Positions 6,277 to 7,612 of a stretch of 7,612 nucleotides of DNA are shown in pieces. Within the stretch, counting starts at the first letter, position 1. Each line of letters opens with the position of its first letter. Made by a program: the position numbers and the translations under genes. This DNA comes from JBMNOU01 sp050943215 (GTDB lineage: Bacteria; Bacillota; Clostridia; Christensenellales; SZUA-584): the NCBI GenBank assembly GCA_050943215.1, contig JBMNOU010000080.1:1-7612 (forward strand). The letters run 5' to 3'. The notes below the pieces were generated by a model, which made no database searches, had not been told where the DNA came from, and saw only the letters and a list, made by a program, of their open reading frames with translations.

Positions 6277-6422
6277 AGTTGCGAAGAAATAAACGCATTA
6301 AACTCCCCCATTTTCTTATACTTCTCCGGATATCGTCCCATTGCTATCCCACCAAGCGCGCTCGCTTTGCCAAGTTTTACGCTATCGCGCTTATCCTCGA
6401 GAGCCAAAGCGGACCCGCCCAT
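6267..6422 (-). pseudogene. Truncated toxin-like frame with a different C-terminus
   Basis: A 51-codon frame runs from an ATG at 6422-6420 to a TGA at 6269-6267. Residues 6-24 (from LALEDKRDSVKLGKASALG) match residues 127-144 of the intact toxin, and the DNA shares a 37-nt block with one mismatch. After that it diverges into a distinct tail (GRYPEKYKKMGEFNAF) and ends 12 bases before lipoprotein copy 2. The ATG has no ribosome-binding site and is immediately preceded by an in-frame TGA, so this looks like a 5'-truncated stub of a sister toxin rather than a working gene. A short functional peptide is the less likely alternative. Confidence 0.65.
6365..6401. repeat. 37-nt block shared with the toxin gene (1937-1973)
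   Basis: It matches the toxin gene at 36 of 37 bases, in the same reading frame and strand. It lies inside the truncated frame in front of lipoprotein copy 2 and marks its origin from a related toxin gene. Confidence 0.85.
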
Positions 6423-6444
6423 TCAGCAGTTCCAGAATTTATAT

Positions 6445-6783
6445 TTAACCAATATGATCCAAAGGTTCGTCTTGTTTATTCATTGACTGTTGCTTTTTCT
6501 TTACCATTATCTTTAATAAGAAAAAAACTGTGATTATTAACATTACAAGGGTGTTTATTATAGCCAGGATAACAGTGATATCCACGGTATTACTGATTGT
6601 ATCCCAATCCTCTAGATTCCTATGCTGAACTGTTAATAGCCAGCCTATGCCTATCCGAGCTAACAATAATACTAGAAATAATGCGGATAATAGCATAGTA
6701 GCCAAGTTTTTCTTTTTTAAAATTAATAGATATATAAGACAGCCAATAATAACAGCGATACGGATACAGTTTATTATTTCCAT
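6445..6783 (-). CDS. Small three-helix membrane protein, unknown function
   Basis: A 112-residue protein of no family I recognise. Hydrophobic segments lie at about 3-22, 27-51 and 68-92, joined by a basic KKK turn at 23-25 and a charged loop QHRNLEDWD (53-61). A hydrophilic, Lys-rich tail (MVKKKQQ, then MNKQDEPLDH) ends the protein. It starts four bases after the stop of the upstream membrane gene, so the pair is likely an operon. GGGAG lies 12 bases before the ATG, a little far, which fits coupling to the upstream gene. Placement between two toxin-like fragments makes a membrane-type immunity protein possible, but nothing in the sequence itself shows this. Confidence 0.7.
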   Translation of the reverse strand: MEIINCIRIAVIIGCLIYLLILKKKNLATMLLSALFLVLLLARIGIGWLLTVQHRNLEDWDTISNTVDITVILAIINTLVMLIITVFFLLKIMVKKKQQSMNKQDEPLDHIG

Positions 6784-6787
6784 ATCA

Positions 6788-7018
6788 TTATACTTCTCCC
6801 ATTGTTTTGTTAATCTTAATTATCCATATCATTTCTAAAATAAATATTATCTGAGTCAATATAAAAGAATAGACTGAACCCCTTAAAGAAGACAGGCCAA
6901 TGATTAAACCCAACGCCAATAAAACCCATAAAACAAAAGTAATAACAGCTCCCTTTACTTCTTTAACCATACCCACAATACTAACAACAATTCCAACAAT
7001 GCAAATGTCTAGTACCAT
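6788..7018 (-). CDS. Small hydrophobic membrane protein, unknown function
   Basis: A 76-residue, very hydrophobic protein with three likely membrane segments at about 3-18, 22-43 and 48-68, broken by KEVKG (19-23) and SSLRGS (43-48). I prefer the ATG at 7018 because GGAGG lies five bases upstream; the in-frame ATG at 7030 overlaps that same site (ATGGAGG) and has no site of its own. It is the first gene of a pair with the 112-residue membrane protein. A promoter lies about 100 bp upstream. No family is recognised. Confidence 0.7.
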   Translation of the reverse strand: MVLDICIVGIVVSIVGMVKEVKGAVITFVLWVLLALGLIIGLSSLRGSVYSFILTQIIFILEMIWIIKINKTMGEV

Positions 7019-7023
7019 ATTAA

Positions 7024-7028
7024 CCTCC
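7024..7028 (-). promoter_or_regulatory. Ribosome-binding site that decides the start at 7018
   Basis: GGAGG on the minus strand is followed by TTAAT and ATG (7018-7016). The alternative upstream ATG at 7030-7028 is partly made of the same bases, so it is probably not the start. Confidence 0.7.
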
Positions 7029-7057
7029 ATTTTTATCCTAAATATTCATAATAGAAA

Positions 7058-7108
7058 TTATTTAGCCGGCAGTCCGCTACCTTCTTCGCCGCTTAGCATA
7101 TGATGATA
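7058..7108 (-). pseudogene. Possible second toxin fragment
   Basis: Sixteen codons reading YHHMLSGEEGSGLPAK and a stop resemble QYNHMLGGETDKMK, residues 106-119 of the intact toxin. The DNA at 7085-7112 matches 2013-2040 at 22 of 28 bases by hand. The codon preceding Tyr is TAG where the toxin has CAG (Gln). No ribosome-binding site or longer open frame is present. The match is short, so chance similarity cannot be excluded, but its position beside another toxin stub makes it worth recording. Confidence 0.35.
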
Positions 7109-7112
7109 CTAC

Positions 7113-7140
7113 ATTATACCACTATTTACCTTTTATACAA
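7113..7140 (-). promoter_or_regulatory. Promoter for the small membrane genes and lipoprotein copy 2
   Basis: On the minus strand, TTGTAT (7140-7135) and a perfect TATAAT (7118-7113) are separated by 16 bp. It lies just after the terminator of copy 3 and upstream of the 76-residue gene. No terminator is seen between it and the lipoprotein at 5565, so it may drive the whole minus-strand unit. Confidence 0.55.
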
Positions 7141-7164
7141 TTTTCGTCTAATCCTTCCTATAAA

Positions 7165-7190
7165 ACAAAGAAAGCCCGCAACAAGCGGGC
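7165..7190 (-). terminator. Terminator of lipoprotein copy 3
   Basis: On the minus strand a perfect 6-bp stem GCCCGC/GCGGGC (7185-7190 and 7174-7179) with a 5-nt loop is followed by TTTCTTTGT. It is ten bases after the stop codon and identical to the terminator of copy 2. Confidence 0.85.
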
Positions 7191-7415
7191 ATATTAAAGT
7201 TATACCTCTTTCTCCGGTTTTAGCACACTTAAATCAATCTTATGCCCCGCGATTTGCTCTAAAAGCTCAATCGGCACTTCAACATAGCCTTCCTCCCGGG
7301 TACCGCAAATCAATTTCCCGTTATTAAATCCTAAATCAAGTTCATAGTATGCTCCCGGTACTTCTTCGGAATAACATGTTATATCTGCACAATAGTCCTC
7401 GAAAAACGTATAATT
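7166..7415. repeat. Repeat B, copy 2 (partner 5531-5780)
   Basis: Second copy of the terminator plus C-terminal coding block; about 96% identical to the first by hand count. Confidence 0.9.
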
Positions 7416-7612
7416 ATTTGTTCTGTAATTTGTATCCAGCGTATTAAAAAGTGTAGCTATAACCTTTTTATCCGTTACCCAATTGCTAGTTAGTTTACTC
7501 TTGTTTCCACTAAAATCGTATTCTGACCAGCAGATTTTATCCACAATCTCCGCGGACGGCTCTGGTATCTTCTTATCTGTCCGGTGCAGCGGCCGGTAAT
7601 ACATGCTCGCGC
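7200..7612 (-). CDS. Putative lipoprotein, copy 3 (5' end beyond right edge)
   Basis: The 3' part of a third lipoprotein paralogue: the frame is open from the right edge to a TAA at 7202-7200, giving about 136 codons. The N-terminal signal is not in the window, so its lipoprotein nature is inferred from copies 1 and 2. The segment up to VDKICW matches copy 2, the next ~40 residues differ strongly and are one residue shorter, and the last 70 residues are again nearly identical (CYSEEVPGAYYEL onward). The frame has no disruption. It is followed by the same terminator as copy 2. Function unknown; see copy 2. Confidence 0.83.
   Translation of the reverse strand, partial: ASMYYRPLHRTDKKIPEPSAEIVDKICWSEYDFSGNKSKLTSNWVTDKKVIATLFNTLDTNYRTNNYTFFEDYCADITCYSEEVPGAYYELDLGFNNGKLICGTREEGYVEVPIELLEQIAGHKIDLSVLKPEKEV
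7534..7612. repeat. Repeat C, copy 2 (partner 5902-5980)
   Basis: One mismatch in 79 bases against copy 2. It is truncated by the window edge. Confidence 0.9.

Noticed and set aside
7113..7128. A 15-base match to the toxin gene near 2116-2130 suggesting a longer toxin fragment
   Set aside because: The match coincides with the TATAAT promoter box and the spacing to the neighbouring match is wrong by about 80 bp, so it may be coincidence.
1..7612. Insertion sequences, CRISPR arrays, tRNA or rRNA genes
   Set aside because: No transposase, terminal inverted repeats, regularly spaced short repeats or tRNA/rRNA-like folds were seen on either strand.

Overview
The window looks like chromosomal DNA from a low-to-moderate GC Gram-positive bacterium, probably a Clostridia-type member of the Bacillota. 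The grounds are strong AGGAGG-type Shine-Dalgarno sites, two types of lipoprotein with a Cys lipobox, an HAAT-family (His/Gln-type) amino-acid ABC operon, and stem plus T-tract terminators. The genus cannot be fixed from this sequence.

Layout. (1) Positions 1-2354, minus strand: a polymorphic-toxin cassette. A 479-residue toxin with a C-terminal type-44 toxin-like domain is followed 17 bp later by a 171-residue membrane-anchored protein (best immunity candidate), then by a lipoprotein gene that runs off the left edge. (2) 2355-2765: a divergent intergenic region with a good promoter for the transporter and a hairpin in front of the toxin. (3) 2766-5200, plus strand: an amino-acid importer operon of substrate-binding lipoprotein, permease and ATPase. 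An internal terminator lies between the binding protein and the permease, and a final terminator follows the ATPase. (4) 5201-5530: no supported gene. (5) 5531-7190, minus strand: a second lipoprotein copy preceded by a broken toxin fragment, two small membrane-protein genes, another possible toxin fragment and a promoter. (6) 7165-7612: a third lipoprotein copy with its terminator, running off the right edge.

The main signal is that the accessory parts form one repeated system interrupted by a housekeeping transporter. Three lipoprotein paralogues share near-identical ends (about 96-98% in my hand alignments). Copies 2 and 3, which can be compared there, differ in a short central segment. 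The first two copies share the same 12-nt leader immediately after the stop codon of an upstream frame. In front of copy 2 that frame is a 51-codon remnant, which shares a 37-nt near-identical block with the intact toxin and then continues into a different C-terminus. A second possible remnant, matching a toxin segment just upstream of the first, lies on the other side of the two small membrane genes. Together this reads as a locus where toxin C-termini and downstream protective genes have been replaced repeatedly, leaving toxin stubs and orphan accessory genes behind. The immunity role of the accessory genes is inferred from position and architecture, not from recognised families.
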